64,000 nucleotides of DNA from Isoetes taiwanensis. Taxonomy: Eukaryota > Streptophyta > Lycopodiopsida > Isoetales > Isoetaceae. The DNA is taken from assembly GCA_021234155.1 (NCBI GenBank), contig JAJEKV010000061.1, positions 3,001,950 to 3,065,949 on the forward strand, given 5' to 3'. Below the pieces are notes generated by a model, which was not told where the DNA came from, ran no database searches, and was given only the letters and a program-made list of their open reading frames with translations. The position numbers were made by a program, and so were the translations under genes. Below, piece by piece: positions 41,843-54,323 of the stretch. Within the stretch, counting starts at the first letter, position 1, and the number at the start of each line of letters is the position of its first letter.

Positions 41843-44800
41843 TGTAACGAGCTTGGCCCGTTAGCAAGCATGTAATTTACATTTCATTATTAATGCTTAT
41901 GAAGAATATTCCAATTGATCATTACATGAGAAATACATACTATGTATGAGAAGTTTATACTAAATTCATGTGATAAAAAGAAAGGGCATCAGTTTCTATG
42001 AGGGTTTCTGGAAGGAGGCAGAAGGAGCAATTTTTGGGCAGTTTTGCTAGCCGAAATTTGGAGCATTATATCTCGGCAATGCGAGATCCAATTCAAGTAA
42101 TTCTTACTTTGTTGGAAAGATTTTCAAATCAGCTTTCCGTATTTTGTCTGATAAGGCCGAAATTCATCCGTATGTGGGAGATATAGCAGAAAGAGTGAAG
42201 CTATATCAGAATTGACTGCACCATTGGATCTCTTTGTGCAGCTTGCGTCCTGGAACTAGGAGCTCAAAAGGAGGGGATATTTTGAGAAGAAAACAGGTAC
42301 AAGGAGTCAAATGATTGTCGTTGAAGTGGTTCTCAGGTGGGTGGTTTGCAGCTTACACCAGGGGAAGCTTAGATTGCTTAGATTGTTCTTGTTATTGAAA
42401 GAGAATCACGATTTAATGATTTGAATTGAAAGAATAAAGGAATCTAGGCGATCTTGAATGTGATAATATGGGATTGAATGTCCTTTGCCACATTGGTATA
42501 TGAGAGGAAGTAAGAACTAAGCTAAGCTTATTGTAAGAAGTTTGGGAATAGTCCTTAGAATTGTAGATATAGTAAACGGGATCCTGGCAACAACAATATA
42601 GAGATTGTTCTGCTTAGAGAAGCCAGAACTCAATTGGAACCTTGAGATCATGTAGCTTATGGGGGCTGCATGGAGGTTCTGACAAGGGCACGAAAGGCGC
42701 AATTGGCTCCATGAGACAAGAAGCTAATTTAAAAGATAGACAAAGATGTACATATACCTTTGGTGATTGGATTGAAGTTAAGATACTAAAATAAACTATG
42801 ATAGGGAATTGCACTTCTAAGAAACAACTGTGAAGGTCATGTGAGATATGTTAATCTTTCAATTAGATAGTAAGAGAATGTATGCCAAAGCGGCCTAAAG
42901 AACCTTAGGAGGTTTCTGCAGTATGGAAATGGCATGGAGTATTGTTGGCCAAATAAAATGCTAAGTTATGTAATTAATTTATTAGTAAGAAAAACAAGCT
43001 AACATATTGAATTGCATATGAGTATTCTGTGAAATGTTCACTCATCCCGTGGACGTTAAAAGATTTATCTTTATTATGGAGGGAGTGACTTTGGGGAAGC
43101 ATGCCCATAGAAGTATGTTGTAGTTACTACGTGATCCTTGTACCTTATATGGATGTAAGTTGTAGGGATATTATGATTGTTTGGGAATAAAACATTATGA
43201 CATCCTAGAATAAGCTTTTCCTATGGGGAGAAAAATGCTAGGCCTTTTATATATTCTTGTATAATATATCTAGACATTGCTAAATGCTTGGATATCATGG
43301 TGATGTGTCAAGGTTGTATTATGTTAGCATGTACTTGTTGATTTTTTTTTTTTTTTTTTGGATGAACGTGGATTTTTGTTACTCAAAAGAATACAAAGAG
43401 TACATGGCGGACTCAAAACCCAGTGGAGAAGATGTCTACTAGAGCAACACTACCCACCACACACATAACATAGAAAAGCAGAGAATACATATCACCACGA
43501 GCACAACTGTTTGCTATGAGTAGGTCTGAATCTGAAGATATTGCTCCCAAATGACACTCTTGATGTCATCCTTTAAGGAAGAACACTTGGTACACCTTCA
43601 CAATGCGACTACGAGCATCGCTAAGCACTTGCGTATCTGAAAAGACCTGTCCCTTGAAACTGAGGAGATTTCGTCTCTTCCAGATGGACCAGATGATCCA
43701 AGCAGATGCCAAGTGGAAAGCCCTCTTTGCCAACTTGTCCAAGAACTAGGATAGACTAACAATAGGACCTGCTGACTATTCAAGTCACAATGGAAAAGAC
43801 TCAAAAGCCACTGCCAAGCAAGTCGAACATGGTGACATAAGAAAAAGCAGTGCTCAATTGTCTCATCCCTCTGCATGCAAAGAGGGCAGATCACAGAGAC
43901 TGATGGACAAAATCGATGAACAACAGTGTTTACCCCCACGCATCTATGAGTGATAGCTTAGGATGGAGCAATTTATCCCATACCCATCGCCAGACTGCTT
44001 TACGATGAGGCCTAGAGATAACTAAGGGCCACTTTGGCGATGGAGGCAACACTTCAGGATGAAGCAGGACCACATACATCGAGTGCACCAGGTGCTCCTC
44101 CTTAACACTGCCATGAATGTGACCTGTCTATGGTATCACTGCAAATGTTGGCATTGCTCTATGTTATTCTTGGTAAATGCATAGGAAATGCATGTGAATT
44201 ATGACTCTTGATTCTTGGATCATATGATTATAAGCATGGTTTAAACTCTGATATGTGGGCATATGCTAAATTCTTGGCTGATACATGAGTGCATATTCTC
44301 CGAGGCAGGAGTCCATTTACGTTGGCCTCGCGGTTTTTCTTGTTCTTGACATCGGGCGTTGTCACCCCAGCGAGGTGCTTCGTCGCACTACATGGCTTGG
44401 AAGTGGTCCTCTAGTGCTAGATGCAGGCTAGGAGGGTGTTTGTACACATGAGGCTTATCTCGCCCGTATTTACTGCAGGACCTGATCAGCCTGGGTGGCC
44501 TTCATAGAACCGGAGTAGGCACTGCATGTTTATGAATATCTCATGGTTACTTCATGGTTCTTCATGGTCTCGTGATTATCTCTTAATTATTACATGTGCA
44601 TTTACACCTTATTTAGATGGTTTGATGATGTTTTGATTCTTATTATCATTGTTCATGTTATGTGCTAATACTGCATTGCTGGTTTCTAGCATAGAGGGAT
44701 TCTTAGGTGAGGCATCTAAGTCTGAGAATCACTTTTGTGATTAGTACATAGTATATGTTTCTTGTTGATTATGCCATCATTTTCTAAATGCCTCAAACCC

Positions 44801-45365
44801 TCACTTAGTCTTTAAGACTAAACCCCACATATTCATGGTGTAAGCAGTTTCAGAAGTAGCAGAATGTAGCAGGGCAACTGAAGGGCACAATTGAGTGCAG
44901 TTTTCACTTATGGGGGCAAGTATGACCCGGAATACCGTTGGACGGTAGGTCATGACTTGGTCTTAGACACCATCGGATGGGGTGGTCTATTGTTTGTGAT
45001 GCTCGAGGACGAGCATAGTTCTAGTGGAAGAGATTGTAATGGACCCATGGGAGACTGCTCGAGTGGATCTTGGTGTCGCGTTTTCGAGACACCAACATAA
45101 ATGGGTAGAAGCGACTACTCATAAACATCTAGATGGTTTTGCCCCGTTGGCTAAGGGCATGTCGGTTAGGAACGTTACAAGAGTGCTATACAATTATGCT
45201 TCAAATATATATATACTTCTAACTATGGATTTGAAGATAAAGATTCAATTCTTTACTAAGATTTCTTCAGTAGCATTGCATCATTCAACCCATACATACC
45301 AATTTGACATTCACTCATGCAAGGTTAGATGGGATTTGGAGGGTTAACCCAGCAGGCCCGTTACA
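41843..45365 (+). repeat. 5' LTR (about 3.52 kb) with an L1 insertion inside
   Basis: Begins TGTAACGAGCTTGGCCC and ends GGCCCGTTACA. The first 440 bp align with 48386-48828 at high identity. A minus-strand L1 fragment (43338-44115) sits inside it, so the true LTR is about 2.7 kb. Confidence 0.75.
43338..44115 (-). mobile_element. 5'-truncated L1 fragment in the LTR, poly(A) tail
   Basis: The minus-strand 3' end is a run of about 21 T's on the plus strand (43340-43360), that is a poly(A) tail. The coding relic at 43939-43598 has VICPLCMQRDETIEHCFFLC, a clear zf-RVT zinc domain, followed by HVRLAWQWLLSLF. It is a normal L1-type 3' fragment, of a different LINE group from those with microsatellite tails. 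Confidence 0.8.
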
Positions 45366-45367
45366 AT

Positions 45368-45379
45368 TGGTATCAGAGC
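45368..45379 (+). promoter_or_regulatory. Primer-binding site of the LARD-like element
   Basis: TGGTATCAGAGC, complementary to the 3' end of initiator tRNA-Met, lies 2 bp after the LTR end. Confidence 0.85.
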
Positions 45380-48373
45380 ATAGTTGGATCATTGGTGTTG
45401 ATATGGTGGATTAGAAATTTCAGCTGAGGTTATTAGTTGTTGGATGGTGCGAATGATAATGTTTCAGTTCATGTATGGACGATGATCTAGGATGTGCGAT
45501 GGATTTGTCAAGTATGGAAATGTAATGACATGATATCCTAGTATTGATTTCTTTAATTATATTTTCTGTGGAAGATAGCTCTGGTAGGATGCATGTAATC
45601 AAGGAACTAACCTTAGTTCAATCTTGTACAAAACATGAAGGACGCTAATAGAAACATCTTCATGTGGAGCATGAACAGTGAGGCTGGATGATGTGAAGGT
45701 ATGGTTTTTACATTTGCTTATTTTCTCTACAATTGGTAGATGATCGAGTGGTAGACCCTATTGACAAATGTATTTTGGAATAAAGTGCGAAAGAATGTTA
45801 AAGCAGGATATGATTATGTATGAGAGTGAGCTTTCATTATCAAATCAGATGAGTTATTTCTACATTAAGGAGACATTAATTGGCTTGCTAGTAGTGAGTT
45901 GATGCTTCTGAATCTTTGACTATGAGGTGTTAATATATCCTTGCCTATTGTTGCTGAGTCAATTCGAGACAAGTTATAATTGAGTTCATGGTAGAAGAAT
46001 GCAGCTAAAAATAGATTTAAGTTAAGGTTAAGTTTGCCTGGATTGCATTTAATTGTTCCGATTGTCAAGATGGCTAGTTTGAAAATCTTGTATAGATAGT
46101 TATGGAATTGACATAGAAGAAAATGCCATTCCCTTATACAACGACTCTATTTGGAGATTAAAGTTTTGTGCATGTTCTTGTAAGCAGTCTTTTGTGCATG
46201 TTTCTATCCAAGGTTATAATTGAGAGGATTTGAAAGATTCTCGTATTTGTCGAGGCCAAAAGTAAGTGTTTTCAGAACACACAGATAAGGATCGAGTAAA
46301 TAGAAAATGATCCTAAAAATTTGGTCAAGATATATTGAGAAATAACTTGAGCTATGTTGGATGTATAATAGGATATATCCACATTGCAAATGTTGATTGG
46401 CATAATCCTTGGTGGTAGGGAGCAGTCGTGGCAAACATAGTAGTGAAACCTAAAAGTATAGGGACATACCGGAGCCGAGGTGGAAGGAAATATTACAGCA
46501 AGGTGAAATGTCACAGTTGAAATTATATAATTTGATAAGAAGATACTACAGCAATATGCCCAAGAAGTTGGGGTCACTGTCCATATACTTGTGCTCTCTT
46601 ATCGAGTCTTTTGAGGGATCACAATCTATCAAGGAAAGTAAGCATCTGTTAGGGATTGCATCATGGGATTCTTGCTAGTGAGGGAAGGAAACTTGATAAT
46701 TTGAATAGTTTAGATTGGTTCGACGTATTCTAGCTGGGGTTAGTAAAGAAGCTAATTGGATTATGCGTGAGAGCATGCAAGCAATTTTCGAGTGTAAGAA
46801 TAGAGGTTTTGTTTGATATATAAGATAAAGGCTTTTATATCTTGACTGATGTCTGGAAAAAGTCAGCGCTGCAGAATAGAAATTAACCTATGTAATGGGC
46901 ATGGATTTAGAAAGCAGGTGAGCAATGTCTATCGAAATTACTTTTATAGCTTAAGATATTTGATAAGTATTCCTGATATGTTAATTAGGCTTCTTTGAGA
47001 GAATCTATATTGTAGACTATGATTGTAATCATTCTAGGCTCTCTTATATTGATTATTTGTGCTTTATAGCCTTGAGATACTCAGACTGGCGGACTTAACT
47101 ATATATTATTCTACTTGTCACTTTTTGGATTTGGCGACCTAAGAAGTTTCGTGTGAGTACATATTGAGTTCGATCTGAGCATCTATGTTGCCATGGTGGT
47201 TAGTATTTTAATGTGTAGAACCCTCTATAGAAAATGGTAGATTTATTCTGTGGGTGAAGTTGCATTAGGCTTGGTTGGGTTATACTTAAGTTTCCGCATT
47301 ATATGCATAAGCATAGACATAGTTAGTAACAATTGAGTTTGATTCCAAACTATGTGTATATCAAATTCTTCATTGATGGTCAATACACTTAGCTTATGTA
47401 ACATACATCTTTAACTTTGTCTATTATATTTATCATGCTAGGCAAGTTTGGAAAGATATGAGGTGGTTTCTGTATGATAAACCATTTGGCACTTGAGTAT
47501 TGAGGCAGCTTGTGCTTGTTAAGGCCATAGCAGTGTCATGAAAGGATCTTCATTTCGTGTTAAGTGTTTTTTTTTTTTTTGCATGATTAAGATGCCACGT
47601 ATAAGGAAGTTTATTTTTAAATGAAAAGTTATTATTGGTAGGTATCTCTAGGGGTATTCCGGAATCGTAAAACGAGTTGGTTGCCACTTGGAATTATTTT
47701 GAGCTGCATTTTGTTATCTAATTCAAGTAAAGCTTTCAATGCATGTTACAGATCATGAAACGTAGTTAATTTTGAAGCAGCACCTTAATGGATTCCATTT
47801 AGTGAGATAAATGGCATCTGGGTGATGTTCAGAGGAGGCATAAGTAGCCAAGATTATTTATCATGAGCATGAGCTATTTACGGACAAGTGCTTAATTGAT
47901 GTTCTCAAGGAATTCAAGACATATATGGTTTGTTGGCATAAGTGATTCACAATGATATGTTGAGAAGAAGAAGAAGAAGAGCAGTTCCTTGCAGATTGGT
48001 TTCAAGCTTGTAATTTCATTTGTTACAATGCATGTATGCTTTTCATTCAACTAAGAAGTGTGGTGCTCCCATGGGAAAATGGAAGTCTAGATGGGTTTGA
48101 TTCCTTAGGATAGAGATTTTAATGTTTGAAGGAGATTGAGGCCGTACGAACAAGCCAGTCAACTCATTGAGTTGAGGTAGCATAAGCAAGCCCAATCAAC
48201 TCATGAATTATGTAGAAAGAAATTATTATATTCATGACAGCTAGCAAGGGAAGAAAGAATAATTATGGTGATAAGTTGGCGTTATTATATAGTTGGTCAT
48301 GAAGGTCTAATTCTATGATTGATTGGATACTCCATTATTTTGGAACGACCCATGAGGACATGGGTTAAATTTT
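45380..48373 (+). other. Internal domain of the LARD-like element
   Basis: About 3.0 kb without an ORF longer than about 100 codons and without recognisable gag, protease, RT or integrase motifs on either strand. AT-rich, with a (GAA)n run near 47970. Confidence 0.6.
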
Positions 48374-48385
48374 AGAAGGGGAGAA
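48374..48385 (+). promoter_or_regulatory. Polypurine tract of the LARD-like element
   Basis: AGAAGGGGAGAA directly before the TGTAACG start of the 3' LTR, the expected plus-strand priming site. Confidence 0.85.
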
Positions 48386-48828
48386 TGTAACGAGCTTGGC
48401 CCTTTAGCAGGCATGTAATTTACATTTCATTATCGATGCTTATGAAGAATATTCCAATTGATCATTACACAAGAAATACATACTATGTATGAGGAGTTTA
48501 TACTAAATTCATGTGATAAAAGCAAAGGGCATCCGTTTCTATGAGGGTTTCTGGAAGGAAGCAGAAGAAGCAATTTTTGGGCAGTTTTGCTGGCCGAAAT
48601 TTGGAGCATCATATCTCGGCAACGCGAGATCCAATTCAGGTAATTCTTACTTTATTGGAAAGATTTTCAAATCAGCTTTTTGGGTTGCATCTGATAAGGC
48701 CAAAATTCATCCGTATGAGGGAGATATGGTAGAAAGAACGAAGTTGTATCAGAATTGACTGCACCATTATATCTCTTTGTGCAGCTTGCTTCTTGGAATT
48801 AGGAGCTAAAAGGAGGGGATATTCTGAG
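48386..48828 (+). repeat. 3' LTR, first 443 bp only
   Basis: It matches 41843-42285 with a few percent differences by eye. It is cut by the (GGAA)n tail of a minus-strand LINE at 48829. I could not find the rest of the LTR to the right, so it may be deleted. Confidence 0.75.
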
Positions 48829-49478
48829 AAGGAAGGAAGGAAGGAAGTATATTTTAACGTCCGCGGAGGCCAAACTTGACCTATGAGACGGTACATGCAG
48901 TACACGAAGCAGATAAAACCACACCAGAAAGACAAATGCTACTATACAATGTGTCCCTACTGCTGGGATGAAAAAACCTCCACATGGGAGGAAAAACCCT
49001 GGTAGTAGGCTTTCAGATCCCTTGTCCTGTAAGGGGTTCTCTGACGGTAGAGACTTGCAAAATGTAGGATGCGAGACATGCAACCATTGGCGATGCCAGC
49101 AATTGATGCAGCGGTGCCGCAGAGCATCTAAGATCAGCATGTGTTGCTCAGATATGCGTATATGCCGGACACTCTTGCAGAGCATGGTTCTCATCCCCTA
49201 CTGTCTGCATGTGGCAACACTGGCATATTCTCTCATGCCGGGGGATTCTCTGCCCTCCATCCGTAGTCCAACGACCTGTTTCAATTCTGCGATGATGGGA
49301 CCCTGTCCTCACGGAGGCAATAGCTCTCTGTTTCTTCATAGATATATGCGCTTTCAAGTACTGGTGTGGGCCATGTTTCAGTGTTGGATTAACTTGCGTG
49401 TGGTAGTGCTCTGTTTTAGGCTTTGCACGAGTGGCTGCATCCCTCAGAGTTATACATACCCTCAAAAGCAGCTGTTAT
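48829..49478 (-). mobile_element. LINE fragment, minus strand, (TTCC)n tail
   Basis: The 3' end at 48829-48895 (minus) shows GTCTCATAG, a stem-loop AGGTC...GGCCT, CCGCGGACGTTAAAATATA and (TTCC)n. The coding part (49465-49148) has VNPTLKHGPHQYLKAH and CQCCHMQTVGDENHALQEC, the CX2C...HX4C knuckle. It belongs to the same LINE group as 28806-30560. Confidence 0.75.
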
Positions 49479-51960
49479 ATTATGCAGAATGTTCCTTCCT
49501 GGGAGGAACTTTACTGGACGGGGAGATAGTTTTTGCAAGTATAGGCTTTATTTTCTCTGCCCTTCCCTTTGCTATTATCCTATAAAATGCCGAAAGTAGT
49601 GTGATGGGTCTCCAGTTTTTGGTAGCATGGGCCATTCAAAATGATACAACAGCAGTAGAGTTGCAGTTTTTCTGTGAGTTTATTGTGGAGTGTCGAGGTA
49701 TCGCTGTCTCTTTGGGGCAGTTCTCCTTCCTCCTCACTTGCTTTGTAACATTACCATTCTTTTAATATATTGATGACACAGTTGTTCAAAAAAAAAATTG
49801 ATACAACCTATATGTAGCTTGGGATCCAGGTGGTCTACTTGTTGGAAATCTGTATAGGCTGAGGACACATCAATTTTAATCCATTCTCAATAAACTTGAA
49901 AAGATTCTATTAAAATTCCATCCATCCTTGGACACTTCTCGCTGATGAGGGCGATAACTGCGTGATGCAAATCATGTAAAGATAGTGGATGACTCAACAT
50001 CTGATATCGCTCATTTGTTTTGACTGGAGACACCCTGAAAACCAATAACTCTTCAAATTCATCATGGAATGGCATGCGCTTCTCACCAAAGAAGCTTTGA
50101 AAGTGATCGTGAGGGAATATATGACAGTCATTACAATTTTTTAGTATCGACCCATCATCAAGTATAATGCAAAATAATGTTGTTGGCCATCTATCCTGCT
50201 TGGCAGCCTTAAAGAAGAATTAGAGCATTTGTCCACTTGTCTAAGCCATGGTAAACCTGCCTTGCTTTTGTTCTCAGTGACCTTACTCTCCTCTGACCTT
50301 TTAATCTCATACAATAATTTTTTCTCTTTTATATCATCATTGGGATCGCTACTCTAACGGATGTCAATTGACTGTATAGTTTGTTTAAAATTGTCTGTTC
50401 CTTCTGTACTTTTTCTCTCTCCCATAATTTAGCAAATTTCTTTATATTCATTAGGGTTTAAGGCCTTCATGCCCGACTCTTTTATAAATGTCACTAGATT
50501 TTCTTTCATTTGGCAATAAAAGCAGGCTCTTTTAAACACTTGGTATTCATTTTAAATACTGTTCTGAAAAACTTTTTTTCTACATTCCTGGCATGAGATT
50601 ACCTGAGGATTATGATCAGATATCACATTGTCAGTGCAGTTTAGTCTACAAAAATTTGGAAAAATGGCGAGTGTTTTGTAAATTATATAGCACCTTTATG
50701 TCTCGCATAAGCTCTACCCCATCCAACCATTGCACCATTCCACCCTCATCTATCAGTTTACTTCGTTGGTCTTTTTCAAAATCATTGAAAATGCCAGATG
50801 TTGCACCTCATCTATCCTCTGATGTCTCCACCATATTAAAATCGTCCAGCATTAACCATGTTATATGATTACCGAGGCTTTTGGTTTTATGTCTTAGGGT
50901 GGCCTATAATGCACCTCTTCTCCTAGGGTTGTTATGTGCATTCACATTTAGACTTCCCTATGACTGGCTGTCTGCTGCCACACAATCATGGGCCATCTTC
51001 TGAATCTATCTAGCATAGATGATGTCACCTTAGCCATGTTTTTCCATGCGATTAAGGTACCCGCACTAGATTTTTCCTTTGCCGAAACGATGCCAACATA
51101 CGCATTCCCTATTATATCAAACAGGATCTGCTTCTTCCTTCTTTCTTACATTCGTGTAATTGGAAGCATATGATATCCACATTCATTCTCTTTACTGTTA
51201 GTGAAAGCTTATTGCTCTTAAACTCTGAAGACTTTACTCCTCTGATAGTCCAGCTCACGATTGTGAGAATTCACTATAGGCTTTAAGAGTACGGTCAACT
51301 CTTCTATTTCCCTCATATTAGTTTTCTTTCAATCGCGGCTCACTACCAAAGGGCCTTCTAAAAGAAGCGGTTGAGGCTTTTTTCCTTTTCATCTCACCAT
51401 GCTGTCTAAATTCACATTTGCATCCATCTTATTCTTCTTGCCTATTAGAGCGAATGGATTATCTAGCATTTCCATGGGTTTTTGCCTTTCTGAAGTTACC
51501 CTTGTGTATCACCAAAGCCGTTTTTGGATCCACACTTCTCGTGCATCTTCATCTGTTGTACTTGCAAGCTCCACATTCTCTACAGAAGTGGCCTCCATGA
51601 TATGCTTAAACATCGATGATATTGGTTGTGGAACCTTTGTAGTTTTTAAGGCCAATGTATTGTGGGAGCCTCTAGACTTCCGACAATATTTTTAGCTCTT
51701 GTACCGTGTTTGGAGGCTACCACTTGCCACTCAACCTCCCCAATTGAAATTTCTTCGATAGATTTTGGGCTATTATTGTGCATATTTTCAAGCATATTTT
51801 TAGGAATAGGTGAAATGAAGGGGTGGCAATATATGTTTCTAGATGGGGTATAAATGGAGGGTCTCAAGTGTCCCCACTAGTTTCCTTCTATGTAATAGTA
51901 ACAGTCGCAGGCACATGCTCTCTATGTTTGGCCCTGGGAGGAAAATGATCTTTGGCATTT
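49479..51960 (-). mobile_element. Decayed L1-type LINE, endonuclease to early reverse transcriptase
   Basis: On the minus strand, endonuclease remnants lie at about 51260-50800 (VSWTIRGVKSS, NVDIICFQ, LDDFNMVE). The linker follows (RWPTTLFCIILDDGSILKNC near 50190). The RT start is at 49975-49890 (LHDLHHAVIALISEKCPRMD). NWRPITLLSAFYRIIAKG, at about 49600, is the next RT block. Many stops. A 148-bp retroposon interrupts the RT. The left end abuts another LINE in mid-RT. Confidence 0.7.
49651..49798 (+). mobile_element. 148-bp retroposon with 9-bp target duplication and A-tail
   Basis: TGATACAAC occurs at 49642-49650 and again at 49799-49807, bracketing a 148-bp insert that ends in a run of A. 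The insert (…TTTTAATATATTGATGACACAGTTGTTC then A) looks like the 3' end of a plant L1 or a SINE derived from one. It sits within the minus-strand L1, so it is younger than that element. Confidence 0.75.
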
Positions 51961-52547
51961 GTGTGGCCTGATCTAATTAACCTTCTAGCTCCAAGTTGAG
52001 GAGAGTTGTGGAACATCCTCCAGCAAAAATTTAGACAACACATTCTATCATTACTGACCCCAATTTTTGGTCCACAATTGTTTTTAAGTATTGTTTTATG
52101 CCAAAAACAACACCAAAATGGCCCTAAAAGTCCAGGTGGCCAATTTATCCAGATTTAACAAGGGACAGTGGTTTTTTGGCAGAAAAGTTCCATTGTGGTT
52201 TTTTCGACACTTTTTTTTTTTGGTCAACGTGTCTTTTTTTTCACTATTGTTTTTAGCAAATTTTTGTCAATGTATAGTTTTTTCTGGACTGTTGTTTTTT
52301 GGAGGAGCCACTGGTTGTTTGTTTGTTTCCTAAATAACACGCGTAGGTTTAGATATTACTACACGTGAAAAATAAAATTACAATATCAACCTTTTTGATT
52401 TGGAAATTTTCGGCATGGCCGAAAAGTTTTTGGTTTTTTTTTTTTAACCGATTTTACTAAGATTGTTAGGTATTTCGTGGCCGGAAAATTTTTCCGTTAT
52501 TCTAAAAATCGACTATTGGGAAGTGTTGAGGGGTTTTTGGCGTTCGT
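51961..52547. other. T-rich intergenic DNA
   Basis: No gene is seen. It has long T runs (52209, 52437) and short duplicated phrases (GGCCGAAAAGTTTTT / GGCCGGAAAATTTTT). It is upstream of the RPA1-like gene. Confidence 0.4.
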
Positions 52548-52632
52548 CCATGCATGTTGGACGATTTGCTCCACAAATCCAAGTCCTTGGACCATGCACG
52601 TTGGACGATTTGCTCCACAAATCCAAGTCCTA
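52548..52632. repeat. 44-bp direct tandem duplication upstream of the RPA1-like gene
   Basis: Copy 1 52548-52591 and copy 2 52592-52632 share CCATGCA(T/C)GTTGG and ACGATTTGCTCCACAAATCC, differing at one base. It lies within 250 bp of the RPA1-like ATG, perhaps in its promoter. Confidence 0.85.
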
Positions 52633-52789
52633 GGTGTCCAAGGAGTGGCGAGTTTCAGGTGTCGAAGGCCTGCCATCCGAAATTGATGCCGATTGTATAA
52701 GAGTGAGTGAGAATCGAAAGTGATCAGCAGTAGAGCAGTAGAATTTGAGATTGGAGGTGAGTATAATTTGAAAGTTTTTTATTTTTAGA

Positions 52790-54323
52790 ATGGCTGGCAG
52801 TTCTGATGTGCGATGTTTTGATAATGTTCCTTGCTCTTCTTTTCGGTCTTCTGGTGCACCCCCTTCTATTGAATTAGATGCTCCATGTTCTCATGTGCCC
52901 TCTTCTTCTGATGTGCCCTCTTCTATTGGATCTGATGCCCCATGTTCTGATCCTCCTTCCTCTGTTCCATGTTCCTTTTCAAGTAGCAGAGAGACTAGGA
53001 TCGTTCCTATTCGTAGTTTATGTCCTTATATCCTTAATTGGAAGATTAAGTGTAGAGTGACCGCAAGAGTAGCATTAAAAAAATTTGCGTCTTTCAGAGT
53101 TACTGGCATTCTGTTCCATTTTGATGTCATGGATTTGGAATTATCTGAGATATGTGGTATGTTTTAATGCCTTGGCTACAAATTTTGATAGGCATATCCG
53201 AATTGGCAAGGTTTTGACTATATCAAAAGGGATGTTTAAGCCCGCAAATAAGATTTTCAATCAGTTAAGTCATTCGTGGGAATTGTATTTACAAGAGAGT
53301 TCTATGGTTGAAGAGTGTGAAGATGATAAAACTATTCTGCATCACATGTATAAGTTTGTGTCCATTGCAGACTTAGAATTTAAAGATAGGGATTCTGTGG
53401 TTGACGTTATTGGTGTTATTACTGGAGTAGAGGAGGCATCACGTGTGCATCGTAAGAATGGAAGCCCCATTGATCGTAGAATTATTCATATGAAGGATGA
53501 ATCTGGTAAGCAGATTGAGATCACAATGTGGGGGCAGGTGTCATTGCGAGAGGGCATGCAAATCGAGGAGGCTATGAGTGCGAATAGGGAGCCAATTGTC
53601 GCGATAAGAGGGGCGAAGGTGAACGATTATGCAACTAAATCGTTGGTTACTCTTCAATCGAGCCAGGTGCAAGTAAACCCCTTCATTCCTGAAGCTAGGG
53701 CATTAAGGGCGTGGGTTGTTAAAGAGGGCAAGAAGAGTGTTTCTGTTTCTCTCACAATGATTGCACAGCCATTGGCTGTTGATGATTCTTTAAAATTTGT
53801 CTCCGAGCTATCTGAGGTGGCTCTTAGGGAAATTGAGAAACCAATGTTAGTAGAGTTAAGAGGCACAATAACAAATATGAAGCATGATCTATTGTACTAT
53901 GCAGCATGCCCATTGAAATGTGGCAACCGCCAATGTCTGAAAAAGGTGAGGGCTACTGAAGATGGTCTATGGCATTGCAGTAGCTGCAATGTTTGTGTGA
54001 AAGAGTGCTCATACAGGTATGTAATCTCGCTGCAGTTATCAGACCACGCAGGAAGTTTATGGGTCACTGCTTTCCAAGATATAGGTGAGCAGATATTTGG
54101 TTGTACAGCAAAGCAATTAGATCTCTGGAAACTTACAGACATTGGAAGGTTTAATGCGATTGTGCAAAGGACATTCTTTAAAACTTTCCAGTTCAGAATT
54201 AGAATAAAGGAGGAGATATATAATGATGTGGAAAGGAACAAGTATATTCTGGAAAAAGTTGATGAGGTAAATTATTCGATGGGATGTGCGCAGCTGATCG
54301 AAGCAATGCAGAAATTGTGTTAG
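52790..54323 (+). pseudogene. RPA1-like (RPA70) protein, intronless, one frameshift, no N-terminal domain
   Basis: The frame starts at ATG 52790 with a Ser/Pro-rich N-terminus (about 65 residues), where the DBD-F domain and linker of RPA1 would be. From about residue 73, PIRSLCPYILNWKIKCRVTA opens DBD-A. An extra T in the T4 run near 53160 shifts the frame, which continues with FNALATNFDRHIRIGKVLTI and SKGMFKPANK (end of DBD-A). DBD-B follows (VVDVIGVITGVEEA, IHMKDESGKQIEITMWG). DBD-C has the Cys set ACPLKC...WHCSSC and WVTAFQDIGEQIFG, ending YNDVERNKYI. The stop is at 54321-54323. RPA1 binds single-stranded DNA in replication and repair. Lack of introns and of DBD-F suggests a retrocopy or a transposon-carried RPA (Helitrons carry such genes), but I see no Rep/helicase nearby. 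If the extra T is a sequencing error, the gene would be intact. Confidence 0.8.

Larger units (their letters stand above)
41843..48828 (+). mobile_element. LARD-like LTR retrotransposon, about 3.5 kb LTRs, non-coding inside
   Basis: The 5' LTR is 41843-45365, with PBS at 45368, PPT at 48374-48385 and a 3' LTR from 48386. Its first ~440 bp match the 5' LTR start closely, until a LINE tail cuts it at 48829. The LTR starts TGTAACG and ends CGTTACA, a 7-bp inverted pair. The internal region (45380-48373) has only short frames and no gag or pol motif that I can see. Long LTRs with a non-coding interior fit a large retrotransposon derivative (LARD) mobilised by an autonomous gypsy element; a fully decayed gypsy element is the alternative. 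Confidence 0.75.

Noticed and set aside
52790-54323. Helitron carrying RPA
   Set aside because: No Rep/helicase coding and no CTRR hairpin terminus could be identified nearby; only the possibility is noted.
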